DNA from: SHLQ01 sp964451305 | Lineage (GTDB): Bacteria; Actinomycetota; Acidimicrobiia; Acidimicrobiales; SHLQ01 | DNA length: 64,000 nt | Assembly: GCA_964451305.1 (NCBI GenBank) | Contig: CAYVHV010000018.1 | Location: forward strand, 1-64,000 | Reading direction: 5' to 3' | In this document: one piece after another, positions 16,128-24,103 of the stretch | How positions within the stretch are numbered: the first letter of the stretch is position 1 | Layout of the letters: every line of letters starts with the position of its first letter | Position numbers and translations under genes: made by a program | The notes under the pieces: model-generated | Databases searched by the model: none | The model's input: only the letters and a program-made list of their open reading frames with translations | What the model was told of the DNA's origin: nothing

Positions 16128-16949
16128 ATGCACGTCGATGCCGTCATTACCGATCTCGATGGGACCTTTTGGTCTCCGTCTTCGGAGATCCATCCCCGCA
16201 GCCTCGAAACCGTGGCGATTCTCGACCGACACGAGATTCCATTCGTTATCGCAACTGGGAGACGTGCGCTGGGGGCACATCACGGCCTTGCTCGGTATGG
16301 GCTTGGGAGCAGACCGGCGATCCTCATGAACGGCGCGATCGTACGAGAGGCCCTCGATGGCGAATCGATCGCAGCCAAAGGAATCGACAGAGCTGCGGCA
16401 CTCGACGTGCTGGCCGAATTTCGCACCGCTGGCCTCGAACCGGTCGTCTACGTCGACGACCCGGATAACGACATGCTCATCGCGAGTGAAAGTGCAGCTG
16501 GCGCAACATACCTGTCGACAACCGTGGGGTATGCGCGCGTCGATGATCTCGAGGCCGCGATGTCGAACTCGACGGTCATTGGTTTCGGGGCATTCGGCTA
16601 TGACTACGACGTGCTTGACCCCATTTGCACGGCGGTCAACGACAACGAATACGCCGCTGCGGTGATCGGCGTGTCGCTCATCGAGGGCGGACATGGGCTC
16701 ATGGTTCAACCCCACGGCGTCCACAAACAGGTCGGGATCGATGAGTGGTGCGCACATACCGGAGTCGACCCGACGAGGCTCGCTGTCATCGGCGATGGGC
16801 ACAATGACATCGAAATGCTCGAAGCCGCCAAGATCGCAATCGTGCCCGAGAACGCTCCCCCCGAAATCATCGAATTAGCCGATGCGACAATTCCTGCAAA
16901 TGAAGAGGGCGGTTGGGAACAGCTACCGGCGATTCTGGGGTTAAGTTAA
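16128..16949 (+). CDS. Cof-type HAD phosphatase
   Basis: A 273-residue HAD-IIB hydrolase from the ATG at 16128; a TTG three codons upstream also opens the frame. Motif I is DAVITDLDGTFW, motif II the Thr of VIATGRRA, motif III the Lys in VHKQVGIDEW, and motif IV VIGDGHNDIEML. The large cap between motifs II and III is the Cof type. Such enzymes dephosphorylate sugar phosphates or flavin precursors with loose specificity. Its stop is four bases before the next start, so both genes form one operon. Confidence 0.9.
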   Translation: MHVDAVITDLDGTFWSPSSEIHPRSLETVAILDRHEIPFVIATGRRALGAHHGLARYGLGSRPAILMNGAIVREALDGESIAAKGIDRAAALDVLAEFRTAGLEPVVYVDDPDNDMLIASESAAGATYLSTTVGYARVDDLEAAMSNSTVIGFGAFGYDYDVLDPICTAVNDNEYAAAVIGVSLIEGGHGLMVQPHGVHKQVGIDEWCAHTGVDPTRLAVIGDGHNDIEMLEAAKIAIVPENAPPEIIELADATIPANEEGGWEQLPAILGLS

Positions 16950-16953
16950 GTTG

Positions 16954-17820
16954 ATGACCACAGTTGGATTTATCGGACTTGGCGCCATGGGATATCCAAT
17001 GGCTGCGCATCTTCTCAAAAACGGCCACGACGTTCGCGTTTTCAATCGGACGACCGAGGTTGCAGAACGTTTCTGTCAGGAACATCCCACGGCGACTCTC
17101 GCTTCCTCACCCCGTGAAGCATGTAACGGCGCCGACGTCGGTGTTCTCATCGTCGGCAACGACGACAGCGTTCGGTCGGTTGCATTCGGAGACGACGGCG
17201 CCCTCGCTGGCCTATCCGCTGGTTCCATACTCATCGACCACACGACCGCATCTGCCACCGTGGCTGAGGAACTCCAAGACGCCGCGACCGCCGTGGGCAT
17301 CGCCAGCCTCGATGCTCCCGTATCTGGTGGCGAAGCCGGAGCGGTCAATGGAGTTCTCACCATCATGTGTGGCGGCGACGAATCGACGTTCGACGCCGCG
17401 CTGCCGATACTGGACTCCTATGCCAAGACACGGACGCTGATCGGTCCGACAGGCAGCGGCCAACGCACCAAGATGGTCAACCAGATCGCGATTGCGGGCT
17501 TGGTCCAAGGACTTTCCGAAGCGCTCAACCTCGGGGTCGCTGCTGGCCTCGACATGGGGAAGGTTCTCGCGACGATCTCCGATGGCGCTGCTGGATCCTG
17601 GCAGATGAGTAATCGCGGCCAAACGATGGTCGATTCACAGTTCGATTTCGGTTTCGCCATCGAATGGATGATCAAAGATCTCGGCATTGCGCTCACCGAA
17701 GCGGAGCGGCTCGGAGCGCCGACACCAATCGCTACCCAGGTCGCTGGCTTCTACCAAGAACTCGCCGACTCTGGCAATGCCCGTAGCGACACATCCGCGC
17801 TCATCAAGCGCCTCCACTAA
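16954..17820 (+). CDS. 3-hydroxyisobutyrate dehydrogenase-family oxidoreductase
   Basis: A 288-residue NAD(P)-dependent beta-hydroxyacid dehydrogenase. The Rossmann glycine motif is VGFIGLGAMGYPMAAHL near the start; LDAPVSGGEAGAVNG is the substrate loop; GSGQRTKMVNQI contains the catalytic Lys and Asn. Members oxidise 3-hydroxyisobutyrate, tartronate semialdehyde or related acids. It sits four bases after the Cof-HAD gene and shares its operon. The TTG at 16951 is an alternative start. Confidence 0.92.
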   Translation: MTTVGFIGLGAMGYPMAAHLLKNGHDVRVFNRTTEVAERFCQEHPTATLASSPREACNGADVGVLIVGNDDSVRSVAFGDDGALAGLSAGSILIDHTTASATVAEELQDAATAVGIASLDAPVSGGEAGAVNGVLTIMCGGDESTFDAALPILDSYAKTRTLIGPTGSGQRTKMVNQIAIAGLVQGLSEALNLGVAAGLDMGKVLATISDGAAGSWQMSNRGQTMVDSQFDFGFAIEWMIKDLGIALTEAERLGAPTPIATQVAGFYQELADSGNARSDTSALIKRLH

Positions 17821-17869
17821 ACCACTACCCTGCACCACAGGATTTCACGAGAAAACTAAAGAGCCCCTC

Positions 17870-19252
17870 ATGACGAACCACTTTGAACTACTCATCATCG
17901 GCACCGGGTCGGGAAACTCGATCATCACTCCCGAGATTGAAGGCAGCAACGTCGCCATCATCGAACGAGGTGCGTTCGGTGGAACATGCCTGAACGTCGG
18001 CTGCATCCCATCGAAGATGTTCGTGTACGCCGCCGACATGGCCCACCACGCAAAATATGATGGCCCACGTCTGGGAGTAGACACGACGTTCAACGGAGTC
18101 GACTGGCCAGCGATTCGTGATCGCGTCTTCGGTCGCATTGACCCCATTGCTGAAGGTGGCGAGCGCTACCGCACCGAGGAACAAGAAAACGTCACCGTCT
18201 TTCGAGGTTCAGCCCGCTTCACCGGCGACAAGACCGTCGAGGTTGCAATGAATGACGGCGGCACTGAGACCGTCACCGCCGACAAGATCGTCCTCGCCGC
18301 CGGCGCCCGGGTGTCGGTTCCCCAGATGATCACCGACTCTGGCGTCGACTACCACACCTCCGACACCATCATGCGAATCGACGAGCTCCCAGAGCATCTG
18401 ATCGTCCTCGGCGGTGGATATATCGGTGCTGAACTTGGAAACGTATTCGGCTCGTTCGGCTGCAAGGTCACCATCCTCAATCGCAGCGGAAGTCTCATCC
18501 GCTTCGAAGACCCCGATATCTCCAGCCGGTTTACCGCCGACTACTCGAAACGATTTGATGTCCGCCTCAACACGAACCTCGTGTCCCTCTCCCAAGACGG
18601 CGACCAGATCTCGATCACCATCGACCAGGGTGAGGGCGAAGAGGTCATTACCGGAGATGCGTTCCTTGTCGCGACCGGTCGTGTTCCAAACGGCGACGAA
18701 CTCAACGTCACCGCCACCGGAGTCGAACTCAACGAACGCGGCTATGTCGTGACCAATGAGTTCCTCCAAACCGCCCATCCCGATATCTGGGCGCTCGGCG
18801 ATATCACCAACCCGCAGCAGCTCAAGCATCTCGCAAACATCGATGCGCGAGCGGTCGCACACAACCTCGTGCATCCCGACGACCTGCGCTCGATCGACCG
18901 AAGTTGCGCCCCACACGCGGTCTTTGGACATCCTCAGGTGGCGTCGGTTGGGCTCACCGAGCCTCAGGCGATCGAAGCCGGCCACAACATCATCACTACG
19001 CTCCACGAGTTCGGCGGCGCGGCATACGGCTGGGCGATGGAAGACACGACGAGTGCATGCAAGCTCGTCGCCGATGCAGACACGAGGCTCCTTCTCGGCG
19101 CCCACATCATTGGACCACAAGCCTCGACACTCATCCAGCAGCTGATCCAAGGCATGGCGTTCGGCACGACCGTCGACCAAATGGCACGCGACCAGATCTA
19201 CATCCATCCGGCACTCACCGAAGTTGTCGAGCAAGCGCTCTTGAACCTCTAG
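17870..19252 (+). CDS. mtr: Mycothione reductase
   Basis: A 460-residue flavoprotein disulfide reductase. GTGSGNSIITPE at the start is the FAD-binding loop in its mycothione-reductase form, and GGTCLNVGCIPSKMFVYAAD is the redox-active Cys pair with the Mtr-specific tail. VLGGGYIGAELGNVFGS binds NADPH. HPALTEVVEQ at the C-terminus holds the proton-relay His. It reduces mycothiol disulfide with NADPH, and mycothiol is limited to actinobacteria, which supports the taxonomic call. The start ATG is 49 bp after the previous stop. Confidence 0.95.
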   Translation: MTNHFELLIIGTGSGNSIITPEIEGSNVAIIERGAFGGTCLNVGCIPSKMFVYAADMAHHAKYDGPRLGVDTTFNGVDWPAIRDRVFGRIDPIAEGGERYRTEEQENVTVFRGSARFTGDKTVEVAMNDGGTETVTADKIVLAAGARVSVPQMITDSGVDYHTSDTIMRIDELPEHLIVLGGGYIGAELGNVFGSFGCKVTILNRSGSLIRFEDPDISSRFTADYSKRFDVRLNTNLVSLSQDGDQISITIDQGEGEEVITGDAFLVATGRVPNGDELNVTATGVELNERGYVVTNEFLQTAHPDIWALGDITNPQQLKHLANIDARAVAHNLVHPDDLRSIDRSCAPHAVFGHPQVASVGLTEPQAIEAGHNIITTLHEFGGAAYGWAMEDTTSACKLVADADTRLLLGAHIIGPQASTLIQQLIQGMAFGTTVDQMARDQIYIHPALTEVVEQALLNL

Positions 19253-19280
19253 GCCGAGCGGCTCGCAACACCCAGAATCA

Positions 19281-19298
19281 GCGCGCATCCCGGCGCGC
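19281..19298 (+). terminator. GC hairpin after mtr
   Basis: GCGCGC (19281-19286) and GCGCGC (19293-19298) pair around ATCCCG, 29 bp past the mtr stop. There is no T-run directly after it. The rest of the 192-bp gap before the kinase is AT-rich. Confidence 0.3.
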
Positions 19299-19371
19299 GT
19301 CTCAAAAGTTCACCAAATCCTGTGGTTTTTTCGCGCATTTTTCTCATTTTCGCGGCTTCACGGGACAAAAG

Positions 19372-19381
19372 ACCTATAGGT
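19372..19381. promoter_or_regulatory. Perfect palindrome in the conservon promoter region
   Basis: ACCTATAGGT is a perfect 10-bp palindrome 64 bp before the kinase ATG, in an AT-rich stretch. It includes TATAGG, which could serve as a -10 box, so it may be core promoter, operator or both. No convincing -35 box is placed. Confidence 0.35.
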
Positions 19382-19444
19382 GACCCCCAAAGTTGGCCGA
19401 CGTGACATAGGACAAGCCACTCGAAACAACCGGGAGCCGCCACG

Positions 19445-22400
19445 ATGGCCAATCCGAATGATGTACAACAGGACGAGGCAGCAACGCCAATGTCCGCCGA
19501 TGACCGCTTTGCAGCGCTCGTCAATCAGAGCCGCGGCCTTCGGTCCGAGGTTACGGGCGAATCTGTACTGGGCGAATCATTGATCGACCAGGCTGTGAAG
19601 CTCAAGTCGATTCGTCGACGCTTCCTCACGAACGTCCTTCCGATCATGATCATTCCGATCCTACTCCTCGGCTTTCTCGCCGTTCTGGGTCTCGGAGTGT
19701 TGGGCCAACGTACCAATGACGCCGTCGATACCACCGACGACATCTTGATCGAGCACAACGCAAACCTCGCCGAAACAATGGGCAGTGCGTCGGACACCGG
19801 CGCCGGCGCAATCGACGAGTTCTTGTTCCGCTGGTTTGAGCGTGTCGACGGCATCGAAGATGCGAGCGAAGACGCAACCTTGGTTGCACGACGCCTCCAA
19901 ACCGCCATCAACATTCTCCCCCAGACCAACGTGCAGGTCGTCTTTACGACAGCAAACGGTGATCTGTTGAGCCACTCGACTCCCGACACCGCCCTCGACT
20001 CCTATGCCGACGCTGAGTGGTTGACACTCGCACGAGAGAACGACCAGTTCCGTTCGTTCGTCGACGACGGAGAGCACGTCCAGTCCTTTGAGTTCGCTCG
20101 CTCGCTCTCCGATGGCAACATCCTGCGCGTTCGAGTTCCGTTTGTGAACATCCAGAACCAGCTCGACCGAGTCACGAACGGCGAAGACTTCGATCTCGTC
20201 CTCATCGACTCGGGCGCCGGTGTGCTCCTGGGTGATACTGCGACGAACCACAACCCAGCGACACTCTTCATCCCCGTCACCGATGAACTCCTCGATGGCG
20301 CTATGGAAGACACGTCAGCCAACTTTGAGGCAATGGACGATGGCTTCTTTGACAGCACCGAGGGCGTCACGTCGACCTCCTCGGTTCTACAAAACGTCAA
20401 CCCACAGTCGTTCCCATTCATTGGTGTCGACTGGGACATTCAGTCCACGCAGGCCCTCGACTCCATCAGTACCTCTCTCCTCAGCTTCCGTGACGTTGCT
20501 GAAGACGTGAACGAACAACAGCGTGTGCTCTCGATGGGTATCGGCATCATCGTGCTGATCTCGGTCGTCCTCGCATTCTTCGCTCTGCGCTTCGCTGCTC
20601 GCCAGATCTCGAAGCCTGTGGAGCAACTCTCCTTGCAGGCGCAGACGGCGGCAGACGTTGGAATTCCAGCGGTTGTTGAAGCCGCTCGTACCTCCGATGA
20701 GCTTCCTGAACTCGACGAGTTCAAGGTCGACAGTGACGACGAGATGGCAATCCTTGCCGCTTCGTTGAACACCATGCAGAACGCTGCTGTGGACCTCGCG
20801 GCTGGACAGGCTCAGCTCCGTCGCCAAAACGTGTCTCGTACCTTCGTCAGCCTCGGCCGTCGAAACCAGAACCTCCTGAACCGCCAGCTCGAGTTCATCG
20901 AGGAGCTCGAGCAGCAAGAGCGTGACGCCGATGCGTTGGAGAACCTCTTCCGTCTCGACCACCTTGCAACTCGTATGCGTCGCAACGCTGAGAACCTTCT
21001 CGTTCTCGCCGGTGAGCAAACCCCACGTCGTTGGGGCAAGCCAATCGCTGTTCGTGACGTGCTTCGTGCCGCAGCGTCAGAGATTGCTGACTACCGCCGT
21101 GTCCGCCTCGGCGATATCGATCCGGCGACCGTCTCGGGCAACCTCGCAACCGACCTTTCGCACCTCTTTGCAGAGTTGTTGGAGAACGCCGGTAGCTTCT
21201 CGCCTCCGACGACTCCAATCGAGGTCTTCGGACAACAGACCGACACTCACTACCGCTTGGCCATCGTCGATCAAGGCATCGGCATGGACGACGAATCACT
21301 CGCTCAGGTGAACGAGCGTCTCGAGAACCCCGTCGACTTCGCCGACGCCCCATCGGCGTACCTCGGACTCTTCGTGGTTGGTCGTCTCTCCCAAGAAATG
21401 GGTGTGACCGTCCGCCTTGCGAGCGCCGACCCAACCGGCGAGGGCCACCGTCGTGGAACCATTGCCTTCATCGACCTACCGAACGCCCTTCTCAGCCAAG
21501 ACGTTGCAAGCACGCTCCAGACCGACGAGAAGGCCTCTGAAGCCGTCGCCCGTCGTACTGACCAGGTCGATGCAACCCAGGCCGAAACCAGTACTGGTGC
21601 TGCAGTCTTCGCCGAAGACGCACCCGGTCAGCCAGCTCCGGCGAGTGATGCTCCAACCGCTCCAGCCGAGGCGCCAGTGCCGGTCGCCGAGTCTGCTCCA
21701 GAGACGACCTCTGCTGGCTTCCCGAAGCGCTCCAAGGGCACCAGCGAAGCCGCACCAACGCCAGCCGCTGAAGCACCAGCACCAGCACCAGCCGCACAGG
21801 CCGCACCAACGCCAGCTGCTGAAGCTGCACCAGCAACCACCACTGCCGGCTTCCCAAAGCGCTCCAAGGGCGCAACCGAAGTCAAGACCACCCCAGACAA
21901 GTTCGTCTCGGATACACCAGCAGTAGCCGAAGCTGCTCCAGCCGCACAGGCCGCACCAGCGCCCGCCGCTGAAGCACCGGCACCAGCTGCTGAAGCTGCA
22001 CCAGCAACCACCACTGCGGGCTTCCCAAAGCGTTCCAAGGGCGCAACCGAAGTCAAGACCACCCCAGACAAGTTCGTCTCGAGCACACCAGCAATTGCGG
22101 GACAGGTTCCCGCAGAAGCAAACGCCAAGCCCCAGCTAAAGCGTGACCCAAACACATCAGCTGTTGCGCTAGTCAACGCCGCCAAGGCCGAAGCCAAAGC
22201 AAAAGCCGCCGCAGAGGCAGCAGCAGGTGGCGCCGCAGCCGCCGGTATCGCCGCTGCAGCTCCAGCGCCAGCTCCAGAACCAACCGTCGCCCCAGCTCCA
22301 GAAGCAGCTCCAGCCCCAACCGGGCCAACGACGAGCGCAGGCTTCCCGAAGCGAGGCGGATCAACAACTTCGTCGTCGATCCCTCAACCAACGGTGGATC

Positions 22401-22603
22401 GACAGATGGAACCAGCGCCCACTCGGGACGCTGACCACGTAAAGAACTCTCTCATGGCATACCGCGCCGCCGTTGCACGTGGCCGTAGCCAGGGGGAAGA
22501 GGCAGAGATGCCCGCCGCAGTTGCAGCCACCGTCGGCTCCGCAACACCAACCGGTGAAATGCAAGACCAAGACAACAATGCACGACCAGGGAGTGCCTCA
22601 TGA
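19445..22603 (+). CDS. Conservon sensor histidine kinase (CvnA-like) with repeat-rich tail
   Basis: A 1052-residue membrane kinase. TM1 is about 62-87 and TM2 about 359-382, enclosing an external domain that looks Cache-like. A HAMP-like linker leads to the phospho-acceptor region LDHLATRMRRNAENLLVLAG (His506). The ATPase domain has ELLENAGSFSPP (N box) and VDQGIGMDD (G1). From about 690 to the end lies an Ala/Pro-rich tail with AGFPKR at 757, 801, 858 and 965. The end, NSLMAYRAAVARGR, resembles the conserved C-terminus of actinobacterial nitrate-sensor-like kinases. Its last four bases overlap the roadblock gene. In Streptomyces conservons, kinase, roadblock, DUF742 and GTPase form one membrane complex. 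Confidence 0.9.
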   Translation: MANPNDVQQDEAATPMSADDRFAALVNQSRGLRSEVTGESVLGESLIDQAVKLKSIRRRFLTNVLPIMIIPILLLGFLAVLGLGVLGQRTNDAVDTTDDILIEHNANLAETMGSASDTGAGAIDEFLFRWFERVDGIEDASEDATLVARRLQTAINILPQTNVQVVFTTANGDLLSHSTPDTALDSYADAEWLTLARENDQFRSFVDDGEHVQSFEFARSLSDGNILRVRVPFVNIQNQLDRVTNGEDFDLVLIDSGAGVLLGDTATNHNPATLFIPVTDELLDGAMEDTSANFEAMDDGFFDSTEGVTSTSSVLQNVNPQSFPFIGVDWDIQSTQALDSISTSLLSFRDVAEDVNEQQRVLSMGIGIIVLISVVLAFFALRFAARQISKPVEQLSLQAQTAADVGIPAVVEAARTSDELPELDEFKVDSDDEMAILAASLNTMQNAAVDLAAGQAQLRRQNVSRTFVSLGRRNQNLLNRQLEFIEELEQQERDADALENLFRLDHLATRMRRNAENLLVLAGEQTPRRWGKPIAVRDVLRAAASEIADYRRVRLGDIDPATVSGNLATDLSHLFAELLENAGSFSPPTTPIEVFGQQTDTHYRLAIVDQGIGMDDESLAQVNERLENPVDFADAPSAYLGLFVVGRLSQEMGVTVRLASADPTGEGHRRGTIAFIDLPNALLSQDVASTLQTDEKASEAVARRTDQVDATQAETSTGAAVFAEDAPGQPAPASDAPTAPAEAPVPVAESAPETTSAGFPKRSKGTSEAAPTPAAEAPAPAPAAQAAPTPAAEAAPATTTAGFPKRSKGATEVKTTPDKFVSDTPAVAEAAPAAQAAPAPAAEAPAPAAEAAPATTTAGFPKRSKGATEVKTTPDKFVSSTPAIAGQVPAEANAKPQLKRDPNTSAVALVNAAKAEAKAKAAAEAAAGGAAAAGIAAAAPAPAPEPTVAPAPEAAPAPTGPTTSAGFPKRGGSTTSSSIPQPTVDRQMEPAPTRDADHVKNSLMAYRAAVARGRSQGEEAEMPAAVAATVGSATPTGEMQDQDNNARPGSAS
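21812..22081 (+). repeat. 99-bp repeat inside the kinase tail
   Basis: 21812-21910 and 21983-22081 are 99-bp copies, offset by 171 bp (57 codons), with only two differences that I can see. Each codes for the segment from the Pro-Ala stretch through AGFPKRSKGATEVKTTPDKF. Confidence 0.85.
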
Positions 22604-23019
22604 CCGTATCAACAGAAGCCCAGAACTTTGCCTGGCTGCTCTCTCGCTTCGCCGAGGACACCGCAGGCGTTCGTGAAGCAGTCGCCGTTTCGGCTGACGG
22701 CCTCCTCCTCGCCTCCTCGGCAGGAATCGACTCGACTGGCGTCGACCAGTTCGCTGCAATCGCAGCGGGCCTTACCAGCCTCACCAACGGCGCCGCAGTG
22801 TGCCTTGACTGTGGCGAAGTCGACCAGGTCGTCGTCGAGATGACGCAGGGCAACCTGTTCGTCATGTCCATGGGTTACGGAGCGTCCCTCGCCGTATTGT
22901 GCCAGTCCGGTGCAGACATTGCTCAGGTCGCATACGAGATGACCCTCCTCGCCGAGCGCGCAGGATCGGCACTCTCGCCAGAACTCATCGGTGAGCTCAA
23001 GAACGTCCTCACGGTCTGA
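22600..23019 (+). CDS. Roadblock/LC7-domain protein (CvnB-like)
   Basis: A 139-residue single roadblock/LC7 domain, with NFAWLLSRFAEDTAGV, EAVAVSADGLLLASS and QFAAIAAGLTSL, the standard order in actinobacterial conservons. These MglB-related proteins act as regulators of the partner GTPase. The ATG overlaps the kinase stop by four bases (ATGA), so the two are translationally coupled. It is cytosolic and may bind the kinase tail, which is inference. Confidence 0.95.
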   Translation: MTVSTEAQNFAWLLSRFAEDTAGVREAVAVSADGLLLASSAGIDSTGVDQFAAIAAGLTSLTNGAAVCLDCGEVDQVVVEMTQGNLFVMSMGYGASLAVLCQSGADIAQVAYEMTLLAERAGSALSPELIGELKNVLTV

Positions 23020-23037
23020 GTCTCGGAGTACCTGACC

Positions 23038-23385
23038 ATGAGCCACGTCGACACTGAAGAAGGAGGAGGATCGTTCGTTCGGTCCTACCTGCTCACCGGT
23101 GGACGCACGCGCAGCGACGCGGGCGACATCGCGATCGAAGCCATGGTCGCTGCAACCGACGGCAGTGAAATGCCGAGGGACATCGACCTGGCAAAGATCT
23201 ACCAGCTTTGCGCTGAACCAAACTCCATTGCAGAGATTTCTGCAAAGTGCTCGCTGCCCCTGGGCGTGGCTCGAGTACTCGTCGCGGATCTCTGGGGTGC
23301 TGGCACCCTCGAGATTCTCGAAACCACACGCTCTGACGACATTGCAATTGTAAGGAGACTGCTCGATGGCATCCGAAATCGCTAG
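23038..23385 (+). CDS. DUF742 protein (CvnC-like)
   Basis: A 115-residue DUF742 protein. VRSYLLTGGRTRSD near the start and AEISAKCSLPLGVARVLVADLWGAG in the middle are the family signatures; the second is a winged-helix-like segment. In conservons it is the third gene. GGAG lies about nine bases before the ATG. Its end overlaps the GTPase by 20 bp. Confidence 0.95.
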   Translation: MSHVDTEEGGGSFVRSYLLTGGRTRSDAGDIAIEAMVAATDGSEMPRDIDLAKIYQLCAEPNSIAEISAKCSLPLGVARVLVADLWGAGTLEILETTRSDDIAIVRRLLDGIRNR

Positions 23386-24061
23386 CAAACCACGTCCGGT
23401 ATCGGCCAAGGTCGTCATCTCGGGAGGCTTTGGCGTCGGCAAGACTACGTTCGTCAGCGCCGTCTCCGAGATTGCGCCCCTGCGAACCGAGGCAAAGATG
23501 ACAAGCGCTGCGTCTGGCGTGGACGACAACCAACTCGTCCAGACCAAGACCAGCACGACCGTCGCCATGGACTTTGGCAAGATCACCGTTGACGAAGGTC
23601 TCGTGCTCTATGTCTTCGGTACGCCAGGTCAGGACCGTTTCGGCTTCATGTGGAACGACATCACCGCTGGTGCCCTCGGCGCCTTGGTCCTTGTCGACAC
23701 ACGTCGCCTCGACGAGTGCTTCAACGCGATCGACTTCTTCGAGTCACGCAACGTTCCATTCATCATTGGACTCAACCAGTTCGATGGCGCTCCGGAACAT
23801 AACCCTGAAGACATTCGCGAAGCGCTCGACCTCGACGCAACCGTGCCGATCATGCGCACCGACGCTCGGACCTCCGACGTCGCCATGGATACCCTCGTCC
23901 AGCTTCTAAGCCATATTCTGCAGAGCCTGTCGACCGCCGCTGCTGCACAACCTGCTCCAGCGCCGGCGAACCATCTGCCAGAAGAACGCGAAGCACCCGT
24001 CGTTACCGACGACATGCGAAGCGCAGCAATGTCTGCCTTGGCAGCCGAGCGCTCCGCATAG
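23366..24061 (+). CDS. Conservon small GTPase (CvnD-like)
   Basis: A 231-residue MglA-like GTPase. The P-loop is GGFGVGKTT (20-28), switch II is FGTPGQDRF, and the base motif is NQFD (NKxD type). GTPGQ keeps the catalytic Gln position of Ras. The final 40 residues are an Ala/Pro-rich tail, unlike the Ras core. A good AGGAG lies before the ATG inside the DUF742 gene. Its partner roadblock protein probably controls its nucleotide state, as MglB does for MglA; that is inference by analogy. Confidence 0.95.
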   Translation: MASEIASKPRPVSAKVVISGGFGVGKTTFVSAVSEIAPLRTEAKMTSAASGVDDNQLVQTKTSTTVAMDFGKITVDEGLVLYVFGTPGQDRFGFMWNDITAGALGALVLVDTRRLDECFNAIDFFESRNVPFIIGLNQFDGAPEHNPEDIREALDLDATVPIMRTDARTSDVAMDTLVQLLSHILQSLSTAAAAQPAPAPANHLPEEREAPVVTDDMRSAAMSALAAERSA

Positions 24062-24072
24062 CAACTCCGTTG

Positions 24073-24103
24073 CACCTCCTCAGGCGGATAGCCTGAGGAG
24101 GTG
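24073..24103 (+). promoter_or_regulatory. Perfect 13-bp hairpin containing the aroC start codon
   Basis: CACCTCCTCAGGC (24073-24085), loop GGATA, then GCCTGAGGAGGTG (24091-24103) pair without a mismatch. The right arm contains GAGGAGG and the GTG start of aroC. The stem begins 12 bp after the GTPase stop. It could attenuate aroC translation or act as a terminator for the conservon, though no T-run follows. Confidence 0.6.

Noticed and set aside
24073..24103. Intrinsic terminator of the conservon
   Set aside because: The stem is perfect but no T-run follows and the right arm contains the aroC start; I list it as a regulatory hairpin, though termination is not excluded.
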